Shown here piece by piece: positions 43,002 to 52,179 of a DNA stretch of 64,000 nt. The stretch is from Actinoalloteichus fjordicus (lineage in GTDB: Bacteria > Actinomycetota > Actinomycetes > Mycobacteriales > Pseudonocardiaceae): assembly GCF_001941625.1 (NCBI RefSeq), contig NZ_CP016076.1, positions 5,192,001 to 5,256,000 on the forward strand. The letters are read 5' to 3'. Position 1 is the stretch's first letter, and each line of letters begins with the position of its first letter. The notes beneath the pieces were generated by a model. That model was not told the DNA's origin, made no database searches, and saw nothing but the letters and a program-made list of their open reading frames with translations. The translations under genes and the position numbers were made by a program.

Positions 43002-43577
43002 TCACGACCCGTCGCGCGGCGGGCGGAGCTGCTGATAGAAGTGATAGGCCACCGCTTCCGGCTCCGGCGTCCGCCAGTGCCTGCCGAGCAGCATCGGCAG
43101 CGGGGCACCGGCATCGAGCACCGTGAAGCCGTGTCGGGCGAAGAGGCGGCGCAGCGAATCCGCCTCCTGATCGACGGTGACGTTGCCGAACCAGACTCGA
43201 ACCCCTCGGTCCCGCAGCCGGTTCTTCGACTCTTCCAGCAGCCGTCCCCCGATCCCCTGCCCCCGAGCCTCCGGCACGACGGCCAGCAGTTGCAGCTGAC
43301 TGTGCCTGTCGAGCACCGGACCGAAGTCCAGCTCGCGGGGCATCCGCTGGCCGGACATGAGCCGCAGTGCGCTGCCGACCGCGATCTGCGCGCGGCAGCT
43401 GAGAGCGGCGCCGAGCAGACGTCCGGTCTCGGGGTCGTGGTACTGCAGCACCAACGGCGCGTAGAGCTCGTCCAGCTCGGTCATCGGCACGGCGGTGGGC
43501 TCGACCTTGTCGATGACGGCCGTGAACAGGTCGAGTACGTCGCGTCGTCGGGGGTCGGTGTCGGCCTCGGAGATCAT
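43002..43577 (-). CDS. GNAT-family acetyltransferase
   Basis: 191 aa. The acetyl-CoA-binding motif is clear: LQLLAVVPEARGQGIGGRLL, followed by NRLRDRGVRVWFGNVTVDQE and RRLFARHGFTVL. Such enzymes acetylate a small molecule, protein N-terminus or drug. ATG 43577 is the normal start. It has a long N-terminal region (about 80 residues) before motif A. It is downstream of the propeller genes on the same strand, but a strong terminator separates them. Confidence 0.85.
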   Translation of the reverse strand: MISEADTDPRRRDVLDLFTAVIDKVEPTAVPMTELDELYAPLVLQYHDPETGRLLGAALSCRAQIAVGSALRLMSGQRMPRELDFGPVLDRHSQLQLLAVVPEARGQGIGGRLLEESKNRLRDRGVRVWFGNVTVDQEADSLRRLFARHGFTVLDAGAPLPMLLGRHWRTPEPEAVAYHFYQQLRPPRDGS

Positions 43578-43678
43578 GGCGAGAGTGTCACCCGAACGAC
43601 ACGCGGCGCTCCACTCGGCCTGCGCGAACGACCGCTTCGGCTCGGCCGCGTCCGGCCGACGCCGACGGCCGGAGAGCT

Positions 43679-43714
43679 ACGAGCGGGCCCGTCGACGTCG
43701 CCGGGCCCGCTCGT
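43679..43714 (-). terminator. Strong hairpin terminator after propeller genes
   Basis: A 13-bp perfect stem (ACGAGCGGGCCCG with CGGGCCCGCTCGT) and 10-nt loop, 28 bp after the stop at 43742; no U-run. Confidence 0.7.
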
Positions 43715-43741
43715 CACACCTGCCGATCTCCTCGGCCTCGA

Positions 43742-45430
43742 TCAGGCCCCGGCGCCACCCCGGAACGTGGCCCACTCCGACCAGGCTCCGCCGCCGGGGG
43801 TCCCGTCGGCGGGAATGGTGTGCCACCGACCCAGGACGCCCTCGGTCGCCGCGAGGAAGACCTCGATCCGGCCGTCCACGTTCACCGTGGCGACGAGGTC
43901 CGATCCACCGGAGCCGAAGTCGCTCCACGGCGACCAGGTTCCGTTCAGGTCCGTCTGATACCGGTGCCGAACACCCGCCGAGGTGGTGGCGAACTGTTCC
44001 AGCCGACCGCCCGGCGCCAAGGCCACCGTCAGCCGCGCCGCACCGGGACCGCCGGTCTCGACCCAGTCCGACCAGGCACCGCCGCCCGGCCTCCCGTCGG
44101 CCGGACTCGTCTGCCACCGATGCCGAACACCGCCCGCATCGGCCACGAAGACCTCCAGCCTGCCGTCGAGGGCCGTGCTGGTGACGATGTCGTGCCCACC
44201 GGGACCGAAGTCCGACCAGCCGGACCACGCGCCCTCCACCGTCATCTGGTAGCGGTGGCGAGTGCCGTTCGAAGTGGTCGCGAACTGCTCCAGTCGACCA
44301 TCCGGGGCCGCGTCCACGATGACCTGTGCGCCCGCCGGGCCGCCGGTCTCGACCCACTCCGACCACGCACCGCCGCCCGGCCTCCCGTCCGCCGGACTCG
44401 TCTGCCACCGATGCCGGATGCCGCCGCCGTGTGCGACGAAGACCTCCACCCGACCGTCGCGCGCCACCGCGGTGGCCAGGTCGGTTCCACCGGGGCCGAG
44501 AACGCTCCAGCCGGACCAGGCGCCGTCGAGATTCGTCTGAAAGCGGTGATGCAGGCCGTCGGGAGTCAGGGCGAACTGTTCGAGTCGGCCGTCCGGCGCG
44601 CGGGAGAACGCCAGCCGCGCGTTCGCCGGTCCGCCCGTGTTCACCCAGTCCGACCAGGCTCCGCCGCCCGGTCGTCCGTCTGCCGGGGCGGTCTGCCATC
44701 GGTGGTGGACGCCCGCCGCGTCGGACACGAAGGCCTCCACCCGACCGTCCCGCGAGGTCGCGGCGGCGACCGAGGAGCCCGTGGTGGTGAACTCCCGCAG
44801 ATTCTGTGCGGGCGGCGGCCCTTCGGCGACGAAGTCGAACCTGATCGGCTGGTAGGTGGCCTGGGTCTGCGACCAGGTGTACTCGTTGTAGGTCGCGCGC
44901 GGCGGGGTCTGCTCGTATACCCAGTACCGGCTGCGCGCGTCGTCGAGCCAGCCCCCGAAGAGGCGGATGTGTCCGATCTGGCCGTCGCCCTGCCAGTGGC
45001 GCCAGTTCAGCGCGTCGCCGGGAAGCAGCTCGTCCTTGGTGATCTCGTGGGAGACCTGATAGATCGTGCGGGTCGTGTACGAGGCGCCGGTGTTCCAGGC
45101 CAGGGACACGAAGCCGGAGCAGTCGGTGCGATATCCCTCGTGCCACCGGCTCATGCTGTAGGGGACGCCTGCGTCGACCCAGGTCCTGCCTCGAGCCATG
45201 ATCTCCTCGCGGGAGATCGGGTTCGCCGCGAGCGGGGTGACGTCACCCTCGCGGATGTCCTGGTGCGCAGCGGGTTCTCGGGGCTCGCCGATGCCGGTCG
45301 GCGCGGACTCCCGGGGCGTCGTGGCGAACGCGGTCGCCGCCCCCGGTACTTCGGCCGGGACGGCGGCGAGCAGCAGGGCCAGGGCCGCGCCTGCCACGGA
45401 TCTTCGCAGGCGGGATGATGTCGTGCGCAT
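43742..45430 (-). CDS. Secreted NlpC/P60-like amidase with PLL-like beta-propeller
   Basis: 562 aa. A Sec signal peptide (LRRSVAGAALALLLAAVPAE) is followed by an NlpC/P60-type domain at about residues 72-200 with Cys104 (YRTDCSGFVSLAW) and His154 (DGQIGHIRLFGGW). Residues about 212-560 repeat units such as GRVEVFVAHGGGIRHRWQTS and WSGWSDFGPGGHDIVTSTA, a PLL-like lectin propeller. It probably cuts peptidoglycan peptides or another wall polymer, with the propeller binding glycans. AAGGAGA lies 4 nt before ATG 45430. It is 38 bp downstream of its paralogue and likely in the same operon. Confidence 0.85.
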   Translation of the reverse strand: MRTTSSRLRRSVAGAALALLLAAVPAEVPGAATAFATTPRESAPTGIGEPREPAAHQDIREGDVTPLAANPISREEIMARGRTWVDAGVPYSMSRWHEGYRTDCSGFVSLAWNTGASYTTRTIYQVSHEITKDELLPGDALNWRHWQGDGQIGHIRLFGGWLDDARSRYWVYEQTPPRATYNEYTWSQTQATYQPIRFDFVAEGPPPAQNLREFTTTGSSVAAATSRDGRVEAFVSDAAGVHHRWQTAPADGRPGGGAWSDWVNTGGPANARLAFSRAPDGRLEQFALTPDGLHHRFQTNLDGAWSGWSVLGPGGTDLATAVARDGRVEVFVAHGGGIRHRWQTSPADGRPGGGAWSEWVETGGPAGAQVIVDAAPDGRLEQFATTSNGTRHRYQMTVEGAWSGWSDFGPGGHDIVTSTALDGRLEVFVADAGGVRHRWQTSPADGRPGGGAWSDWVETGGPGAARLTVALAPGGRLEQFATTSAGVRHRYQTDLNGTWSPWSDFGSGGSDLVATVNVDGRIEVFLAATEGVLGRWHTIPADGTPGGGAWSEWATFRGGAGA

Positions 45431-45468
45431 GAACTCTCCTTCGCCGAGTCTGGAGTGGGAGGGATCGG

Positions 45469-47229
45469 CTACCGCGTCTGCGCGGACGGCTGCGCAGGCC
45501 GGGCCTGCGTGGACCGGGCCTGGGCAGACCGGGCCTGGGCCGAGAACGCGCCCCAGCCGGACCAGGTGCCGCCGCCGGGAGTGCCGTCGGCCGGAATCGT
45601 GTGCCAGCGCGCCTGCAGAGCCCCGGAATGCGCGGCGAGGAAGACCTCGATCCGGCCGTCGGCGTTCACGGTGGCGGCCAGGTCGGAGCCGCCGGGGCCG
45701 AAGTCGGTCCACGCCGACCAGTTCCCCGCCAGGTCCGTCTGATACCGATGTCGGATGCCGCCCGAGGTGGTGGCGAACTGCTCCAGCCGACCGCCCGGCG
45801 CCAAGGCCACCGTCAGCCGCGCCGCGCCGGGCCCGCCGGTCGCCACCCACTCCGACCAGGCACCGCCGCCCGGTCTGCCGTCCGCCGGACTCGTCTGCCA
45901 CCGATGCCGAACACCGCCCGCATCGGCGACGAAGACCTCCAGCCTGCCGTCGAAGCCCGCGACGGTCGTGAGGTCCGTGCCGCCCGCGCCGAACTCGCTC
46001 CACGAGGACCACGCGCCGTCGAGGTTGATCTGATGGCGATGCCAGGTCGCGGCCGAGGTGACGGCGAACTGCTCCAGCCTGCCGTCCGGCGCCACGTCGA
46101 GGACGACCTGCGCCCCGCCCGGCCCGCCGGTCTCCGCCCATTCCGACCAGCCGCCGCCGTTCGGTCTGCCGTCGGCCGGACTCGTCTGCCACCGATGGCG
46201 GATGCCGATGTCGTGCACGACGAAGACCTCCAGCCGACCGTCCCGCGAGACGGCCGTGGCGAGGTCCGAACCGCCGGGACCGAACTGCGACCACCCGGAC
46301 CACGCACCGTCCAGAGTGGTCTGGAAACGATGCCAGAGTGCGTGGGGAGTGAGCGCGAACTGCTCGATGCGGCCGTCCGGCGCACGGGAGAGAGCGATCC
46401 GGGCGTCGGCCGGTCCCCCGGTGCTCACCCACTCCGACCAGCCGCCGCCACCGGGCCTGCCGTCGGCGGGCGCGGTCTGCCAGCGGTGCAGCGTGCCGGA
46501 GCCGTTCGAGGCGAACACCTCGATCCGGCCGTCCACCGAGGTCGCCGAGGCGACCGCCGAGCCGGTGGTGGTGAACTCTCGAAGATCCTGGGCGGACGGG
46601 ATGCCCGGTCCGACCGCCAGCCTGGCCTCCTCGATCATCGCCCTGGCTCGTCCCTCGGCCTCGTCATACCGCCACGGGCAGCAGGAGCGCTGCACGCTGT
46701 CGGCGAGCAGGCCTGCGCTGAGGTCCGGGTGTCGCGGCTCCATGATCTTGGCCTGAGTGAAGAAGCTTCGGGAGGCGTAGGAGACGTCCATGATCTGGTC
46801 GGGGGTTCCCCAGCCCTGCGAGGGTCGCTGCTGGAAGACGCCGAGGGAGTCCCGGTCGCCGCAGGGCAGGTTGTTCATGTGGGACTCGACCCAGCCCGCC
46901 TCGAAGCCCGCGAGCATGACCTTGTCGGACACCGACATGGACAGTCCGACGCGGTAGACGGTCTCGATCACGGCGGGATCGTGATTGGGCGGGATGCTGG
47001 GGCAGGCCAGCGGCGAGATGTCCTGGGCGTTGGTCCTGGGCCGCTCATCCTCGGTCTGCTCATCGGGCTGGCCGGGTCCGGCCTGGCCGGTCGGTCGTGC
47101 GGTGGACTCGCCTGCGACGGCGGTGCCCAGGGTGCCGCCCAGCAGGGCCAGGACGGCGATCGGCACGATCATCAGCCGCCATGGTCGGGGTCTGTGCCTG
47201 CCGTGGGGAGGTCGATCTGCTGCGGACAT
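45469..47229 (-). CDS. Secreted transglycosylase-like protein with PLL-like beta-propeller
   Basis: 586 aa. A membrane-spanning signal (WRLMIVPIAVLALLGGTLGT) is followed at about residues 75-205 by a lysozyme-like domain: presumed catalytic Glu in FEAGWVESHMNNLPC and then SLGVFQQRPSQGWGTPDQIM. The C-terminal 350 residues are a propeller nearly identical in pattern to the downstream gene's (GRLEVFVADAGGVRHRWQTS, PADGRPGGGAWSEW). This resembles actinobacterial proteins with a lytic-transglycosylase-like domain. ATG 47229 is preceded by GAGGAAGGAA. The two genes are tandem paralogues with exchanged catalytic domains. Confidence 0.83.
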   Translation of the reverse strand: MSAADRPPHGRHRPRPWRLMIVPIAVLALLGGTLGTAVAGESTARPTGQAGPGQPDEQTEDERPRTNAQDISPLACPSIPPNHDPAVIETVYRVGLSMSVSDKVMLAGFEAGWVESHMNNLPCGDRDSLGVFQQRPSQGWGTPDQIMDVSYASRSFFTQAKIMEPRHPDLSAGLLADSVQRSCCPWRYDEAEGRARAMIEEARLAVGPGIPSAQDLREFTTTGSAVASATSVDGRIEVFASNGSGTLHRWQTAPADGRPGGGGWSEWVSTGGPADARIALSRAPDGRIEQFALTPHALWHRFQTTLDGAWSGWSQFGPGGSDLATAVSRDGRLEVFVVHDIGIRHRWQTSPADGRPNGGGWSEWAETGGPGGAQVVLDVAPDGRLEQFAVTSAATWHRHQINLDGAWSSWSEFGAGGTDLTTVAGFDGRLEVFVADAGGVRHRWQTSPADGRPGGGAWSEWVATGGPGAARLTVALAPGGRLEQFATTSGGIRHRYQTDLAGNWSAWTDFGPGGSDLAATVNADGRIEVFLAAHSGALQARWHTIPADGTPGGGTWSGWGAFSAQARSAQARSTQARPAQPSAQTR

Positions 47230-47448
47230 GAACGTTTCCTTCCTCGCCGAACGGCGCACCGATGTCGATCGGCGACCGGGGGTCGACCGCCGAGGAGGAC
47301 GTTCGGCGGCGACGTCGATCAGGGGTGATCCGACCGACGACCGGCGGATCCGCAGAAGGCGGCCGGGCTCGCACCGACGAGCCGACCGGGATGGGCCCGC
47401 CGAGACGGGCTCGCACGCAGGTCGCGCACCAGGCGCAGCAGCGGAGTT

Positions 47449-49059
47449 CTAGTCGAGCGGCTCGAGGACGACGTCGTCGAGCTGGATCCAGACCTCGCCG
47501 CCCGAACCGGCCCATCCGCCGCAGAACACCTCGGCCTCGCCTGCCTCGTCGGCGGTGAACTCCACCGTCAGCGGGGCGTAGTCGGCGACATGCCCGAAGG
47601 GCGCCTCGGCGATCGTGCCGCCGCCGTCGGGACGGCGGACGCCTAAGTAGCCGCCGTCGGTGGCGGCCGAACTACGCACCCAGCCGGTCAGCCGATGGCG
47701 GGCGCCGGGTCGGACCGCGACCTTCTGAAAGAGGTCGTTCCACCCCGCGTCGGCCCGAATCCAGCCGTTGTTCTCGCCGGAACGGGCGTATCCCAGCCCC
47801 TGGTCCACGCCGCCTCGTCCGTTCACCCGCCACGGACCGACCCCCGCTCCCGGCGGTCGATCCTCGAATCCGCCGTCCTGCACGAGGTTCGACTCGACCG
47901 GCAGCTCGTCGGCGGAGAGGCTCATCAGCCGCACGTGGTACGGGGTCCACTGGGACATGGCGAAGTACAGTTCACGGCCCGTGCTGGCGGGATGGAGGAA
48001 CGCGCCGTAGAGGCCGCCGAAGTCCTGCCCATGGGCGACGATCCGCCCGCCCGTCCACGGGCCGTTCGGCGCGGGCGCGGTCCGCGCCACGATCGCCGCG
48101 CGGCTCTCGTCCAGGTACAGCGCGACCCAGCGGCGAAGATGTTCGTTGTAGAGCACGGAGAGTTCGCCGACCGGGCCCGCCAGCACCGGCACCGTCCGGT
48201 CCAGTCCCGTGCGGTCCCAGCCCTGAGCGGTCCAGTACTGGTAGCTCGCCGGATCGAGCAGGCGATCCGTGGCGACCCTCGCCAGTACGACGTCGCCGAA
48301 CCGGCCCTGCGGCGTGCCGAACAGGTAGACGGTGTCGCCGTCGGCGGCGAACGCGCCGAGCTGGAACCTCGCCCCGCCGCCGGTGGCGGACCAGCGGTTG
48401 TTCACCGGCTTCGCCCAGGTCTGGCCGCCGTCGTCGGAATAGGCGAGTCCGGCGTAGTTGGTGACCCAGGTGCCCGCCGCTCCCCAGTGGCGGACGGACA
48501 TGTAGTGCAGGACGTCCCGGGAGCCGACGGCGATGCCCGCCGTGGGGATCACCGTCTCCTCGGCGACGCTGGTGTCACGGGCGAGGATCTGGGCAGCGTG
48601 GCCCGGCCGATCGGTGATCATCGAGTCGATGCGCAGGCCGTCGGCGAGGCTCGGGTTCGAGGCGTGGGCGAGGACGTTGCAGCGCCAGTCGGCGGTATGC
48701 GGGCCCGCACCGTTGCCGCCCCACCCGGGCCCGTAGGTGTCGCCGAAGGCGATCGCGACCCGGCCTCGGCCGTCGCGCCACATCACGCCGAGGTCGGTGG
48801 CGTGCACGGCGAAGCGGTCCCGCGTCTGATTGACGTCGTCGGCACCCTGCCCGGCGAGCAGGGCCACTGCTCGGGCCGGGAAGACACGCTGCCACGGAAC
48901 GGCGGCGTCCCAGCCGGGAACGGTGGTGGGCGCGGCGGTGGCGGCCGCCGCGCCGGTCGAGGTCAGCACCATCGAGGCGGCGGTCAACGCGGCGCCGCGA
49001 AGCACGTCGCGTCGTCCGATCGTCGAAGGCCGGGGTGCGGGCTCAGGTCTTCGTGGCAC
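47449..49059 (-). CDS. Tat-exported DUF4185 protein with C-terminal carbohydrate-binding-like domain
   Basis: 536 aa. A twin-arginine signal is seen (TIGRRDVLRGAALTAASMVL). The DUF4185 region (about 55-370) has its beta-propeller-like motifs: VMWRDGRGRVAIAFGDTYGP, GAAGTWVTNYAGLAYSDDGG and KPVNNRWS. The last 150 residues form a beta-sandwich (NLVQDGGFEDRPPGAGVGPW, VEFTADEAGEAEVFCGGWAG) like CBM domains. The substrate is unknown; it is exported and probably acts on a wall or extracellular polysaccharide. GTG 49059 has GGGAGAG 7 nt upstream. Confidence 0.83.
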   Translation of the reverse strand: MPRRPEPAPRPSTIGRRDVLRGAALTAASMVLTSTGAAAATAAPTTVPGWDAAVPWQRVFPARAVALLAGQGADDVNQTRDRFAVHATDLGVMWRDGRGRVAIAFGDTYGPGWGGNGAGPHTADWRCNVLAHASNPSLADGLRIDSMITDRPGHAAQILARDTSVAEETVIPTAGIAVGSRDVLHYMSVRHWGAAGTWVTNYAGLAYSDDGGQTWAKPVNNRWSATGGGARFQLGAFAADGDTVYLFGTPQGRFGDVVLARVATDRLLDPASYQYWTAQGWDRTGLDRTVPVLAGPVGELSVLYNEHLRRWVALYLDESRAAIVARTAPAPNGPWTGGRIVAHGQDFGGLYGAFLHPASTGRELYFAMSQWTPYHVRLMSLSADELPVESNLVQDGGFEDRPPGAGVGPWRVNGRGGVDQGLGYARSGENNGWIRADAGWNDLFQKVAVRPGARHRLTGWVRSSAATDGGYLGVRRPDGGGTIAEAPFGHVADYAPLTVEFTADEAGEAEVFCGGWAGSGGEVWIQLDDVVLEPLD

Positions 49060-49501
49060 GGCAGGACTCTCCCGTCGCTGGCGTGAATCGTCTCCACGTT
49101 CACCGCGGCGCCGCAGGCGATCCGGTCGTCGCCGCCGGTGAACGGGACACTTCGGATTCCTACCGTGGGAAACTAAACAACTACTACACGAAGTCGGGCA
49201 GGGTGGCCTCGCGGCCCCCGCAGGTGGCTCGCCCCGCAGCGACGGCGCTGCGGCTGATCACGCGGGAACGGTGATCCGCGTCCCGGTCCGACCGACTCGC
49301 GTCCACCGTGGTCGACCCAGTGAGCCGCCTCGGCGAGGAGCGCGCCGGTCCCCGGGCCGGGCCTGGGAAACCTGGAACACCGCGATCCCCGCGTCAGGCT
49401 GATCGAGCCGATGAGGGCTAGTGCCTGCGGCGACGCCGAGGGGGCGCCGTGCCGAACAACGGCCCGCCCACCACCCGCGCCGAGACAGGGCCGTCAGGCA
49501 C
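49060..49501. other. 440-bp intergenic region with AT-rich promoter zone
   Basis: Both flanking genes are on the minus strand. An AT-rich stretch at about 49165-49200 (AAACTAAACAACTACTACAC) is probably the DUF4185 promoter. No gene seen. Confidence 0.5.
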
Positions 49502-50068
49502 TCACATTGTCTCGTCGTCGAGCCGGATGATCGCCTCGACGATGGCGGCGACGTCGGAGCGGCGCATCGGCGTGGAGTCCATCGAGTCGTGGATGGTCAG
49601 GCCCTCGACGAGTGCGTCGAGGGCACGGGCCGTGCGTTCGGAGAAGTGCGTGCTCAGGCTGGCGCGGCTGGCCGCCATCCAGTCCCGCATCACCTCGATC
49701 AGCTGCGGCCGTCGCGAGGTGTACGCGTAGAGCTCCAGGGTGAGCCGCTGTTCCCGGGGCGTCCCGTACGCGGTCCCGGCGATGATCTCGACGACGGCGG
49801 CGCCTGCCTGCTCGCGGGTCCGCGCCTCGACCAGCAGGCGGCGGTAGCGACGGGACATCGAACGGGTCAGCTGAGTGAAGGCCTCGAACAGGACCTCGTC
49901 CATCCCGGTGAAGTAGTAGCTCATCGAGCCGAGCGGGACTCCGGCCGCCGCCGCGATCCTGCGGTGCGTCGTGCCCGCCACCCCGCGCTCGGCGATGACG
50001 TCGAGGGCCGCCTCGATGATCCGATCACGACGTCCCGGGTCGGGCGGGCGACGCGCGGGACTGGACAC
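49502..50068 (-). CDS. TetR-family regulator of MFS exporter
   Basis: 188 aa. HTH: GTTHRRIAAAAGVPLGSMSY, then YFTGMDEVLFEAF. The C-terminal domain is of the TetR_C class found in drug-exporter repressors. GTG 50068 has GGAGG 6 nt upstream. It is divergent from the MFS gene, with a palindrome in the gap, so it probably represses both. It belongs to the PF17940-like TetR_C group as far as can be judged. Confidence 0.87.
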   Translation of the reverse strand: MSSPARRPPDPGRRDRIIEAALDVIAERGVAGTTHRRIAAAAGVPLGSMSYYFTGMDEVLFEAFTQLTRSMSRRYRRLLVEARTREQAGAAVVEIIAGTAYGTPREQRLTLELYAYTSRRPQLIEVMRDWMAASRASLSTHFSERTARALDALVEGLTIHDSMDSTPMRRSDVAAIVEAIIRLDDETM

Positions 50069-50145
50069 GGCGACCCTCCTCGATCAGTCGCACCTCGCCG
50101 AGATCTTCTCACGCGCCGCCCTCGCGGGTACCCTTCGCTCGCGAA

Positions 50146-50159
50146 TGTACGTTTGTACA
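50146..50159. promoter_or_regulatory. TetR operator TGTAC-N4-GTACA
   Basis: TGTAC-GTTT-GTACA, an exact palindrome between the divergent TetR and MFS genes. Confidence 0.6.
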
Positions 50160-50272
50160 CTCACCGAGCCGCTCGCCCGGCTGCCCCCCCCGGCCCCCCG
50201 GCCCGCCCGACTCGGCCGACCGGCCCGACCCGGCTTGCCTGCCACCCAGCCCGCCGCGACCGAAGGCCTCTC

Positions 50273-51496
50273 ATGGACTCCGCCCTGCGCAGACGCCGCT
50301 TAGCCCTGCTCCTCGCCTTCTTCATTCCCGGAATCTCCATGTCGTCCTGGATCACCCGTACGCCCGCGATCCGCGACATCCTCGGCGCGTCGACCGGCGA
50401 GATGGGTCTGGTGCTGTTCGGCCTGTCCATCGGATCGATGACGGGCATCCTCAGCGCGGGCCCCCTGGTACGCCGCTTCGGGACTCGGCCGGTCACCGCC
50501 GTCGGGCTGGCGCTGATGATCGCGGGCATGGCCACGATCGCGGTCGGCGCGGCGACCTCGATCGCGGTCGTCGTCGCGGCGGGACTCGCGTTCTTCGGCG
50601 GCGGGATGGGCTCCGCCGAGATCGCCGTCAACATCGAAGGCTCGGTCGTCGAACAGATCCAGGGCCGTCCGCTGCTGACCACGCTGCACGGCTGTTTCAG
50701 CCTCGGCACCGTCGCGGGCGCGGTCGTGGGCATCGGTCTCACCGCGACCGACTTCCCGGTGGCGCTGCACCTGACGCTGGTCGCGCTCGTGACGATCCCG
50801 GCCGCGATCTGGGCCGTGCACGCCATTCCGGCGGGCACGGGCATCAAGCCGCGCGCCGCCGACGCGTCCACGGCGCCGAGGGCTCCGCTGGCCGTCTGGC
50901 GGGACGCCCGGCTGGTGCTGATCGGGCTCATCGTGCTCGCGATGGCGCTGGCCGAGGGGGCGGCGAACGACTGGCTGCCCCTGCTCATGGTGGACGGGCA
51001 CGGCTTCGACGCCGCCTCGGGCTCGCTCGTCTTCGCAGGCTTCGCCGCGTCGATGACCATCGGTCGTTTCTCCGGCGGGTTCTTCCTGAGCCGGTTCGGC
51101 CGGGTCGCCGTGGTGCGGGCGAGCGCGATCTTCGGCGTGATCGGACTGGCGCTGGTGATCTTCGCGGGAAATCCGGTCCTCGCCGGGCTGGCCGTGGTCT
51201 TCTGGGGCCTGGGGACCTCGCTCGGCTTCCCGGTCAGCATCTCGGCGGCAGGCGACTCCCCGCACGATCCGGCCGGTCGGGTCGCTGCCGTGGCCACGGC
51301 GGGCTACGTCGCCTTCCTCGTCGGGCCGCCGCTGCTCGGGTTCCTGGGCGATCAGTACGGCCTGCGCGGGGCGATGATCGTCGTCCTGGTCTTCGTGGGC
51401 GCCGCTGCCTTCCTCGCCCCGGCCGTGCGTCCCGCGAGTGCCCTGCCCGCGAGCCGACCGCAGGCCGAGGACGACGTCGGGGCGGCGCCGGAGTGA
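50273..51496 (+). CDS. MFS transporter (12 TM)
   Basis: 407 aa with about twelve hydrophobic segments. The first half has MGLVLFGLSIGSMTGILSAG and VRRFGTRPVTAVGLALMIAG; a conserved MFS motif A-like loop follows helix 2. The pattern resembles YbjJ-type transporters. ATG 50273 has GAAGG 6 nt upstream. Codon 10 is the rare Leu codon TTA (50300-50302), so expression may depend on the bldA tRNA and be late in growth. Controlled by the divergent TetR. Substrate unknown. Confidence 0.85.
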   Translation: MDSALRRRRLALLLAFFIPGISMSSWITRTPAIRDILGASTGEMGLVLFGLSIGSMTGILSAGPLVRRFGTRPVTAVGLALMIAGMATIAVGAATSIAVVVAAGLAFFGGGMGSAEIAVNIEGSVVEQIQGRPLLTTLHGCFSLGTVAGAVVGIGLTATDFPVALHLTLVALVTIPAAIWAVHAIPAGTGIKPRAADASTAPRAPLAVWRDARLVLIGLIVLAMALAEGAANDWLPLLMVDGHGFDAASGSLVFAGFAASMTIGRFSGGFFLSRFGRVAVVRASAIFGVIGLALVIFAGNPVLAGLAVVFWGLGTSLGFPVSISAAGDSPHDPAGRVAAVATAGYVAFLVGPPLLGFLGDQYGLRGAMIVVLVFVGAAAFLAPAVRPASALPASRPQAEDDVGAAPE

Positions 51497-51708
51497 TTCG
51501 GGGCCGCGAGGCGCACCCGCCCGACCTCGTCCATCGGGACCGGCCGACGCGCCCCGGCAGCAGGGCCGGGCTCGCTCGTCACCAACGCGACACTCCGGCC
51601 GAGCGGGGCGGTACGCGCGCCGACCCGCGCCGCAGGCCGTCGCCCTCGCCACCGCCCGTCGGCCTCGCGCTGTGGCAGGATCGGCGCCCCAGGACCGAGG
51701 AGGCCGTG

Positions 51709-52179
51709 ATGAAGCTGGGCGAGGCGCTCGCGGTGCGTGCCGAGACGGCCCGCCGGATCGAACAGGTGCGGGCCCGCATCATCGACAACGCCCGTTATCA
51801 GGAGGGCGAGACCCCGGCGGAGAATGCGGCCGATCTGCTCGCCGAGGCTGAGCAGGCCTGTGCCGAGCTGGAGTCGCTGATCCGCCGGATTAACCGCACC
51901 AACTCCGCGACGCGACTGGGCGACGGCACGATCACCGACGCGCTCGCACACCGCGACGGCCTGCGGCTGCGCCACAGCGTCATCACCGACGCCGCCGATG
52001 CGGCAGCCGGGCGGCGGGATCGCCGAGGCGGCGGCCGACAGCTTCGTTCGGAGCTGTTGTTCCTCGCCGCTCTGCCCGTCGCCGAACTGCGGGCACAGGC
52101 CGACCGGGTCGCCCAGGAGATCCGCACAGTGGACGTGGCGATCCAGCGCAGCAACTGGGAGGTCGACCTGCTGGACTGA
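51709..52179 (+). CDS. DIP1984-like helical protein
   Basis: 156 aa. It is almost wholly helical (KLGEALAVRAETARRIEQVR, AADLLAEAEQACAELESLIR) with NRTNSATRLGDGTITDALAH in the middle, the pattern of DIP1984-family proteins, whose function is unknown. ATG 51709 is preceded by GAGGAGG at 5 nt. It is soluble and could form a coiled-coil oligomer. No obvious operon partner; it lies between two MFS genes. Confidence 0.8.
   Translation: MKLGEALAVRAETARRIEQVRARIIDNARYQEGETPAENAADLLAEAEQACAELESLIRRINRTNSATRLGDGTITDALAHRDGLRLRHSVITDAADAAAGRRDRRGGGRQLRSELLFLAALPVAELRAQADRVAQEIRTVDVAIQRSNWEVDLLD

Noticed and set aside
42790-43005. Short minus-strand frame after the DUF2255 gene
   Set aside because: It overlaps the end of the GNAT gene's region, has no ribosome-binding site and no family pattern.
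45431-46432. Extension of the NlpC-propeller frame to 896 aa
   Set aside because: The extra part is the out-of-frame shadow of the upstream paralogue; a signal peptide starts at ATG 45430.
49421-50272. Extended N-terminus of the MFS gene (691 aa)
   Set aside because: The first 284 codons overlap the TetR gene on the other strand and are Arg-rich; the transporter begins at ATG 50273.
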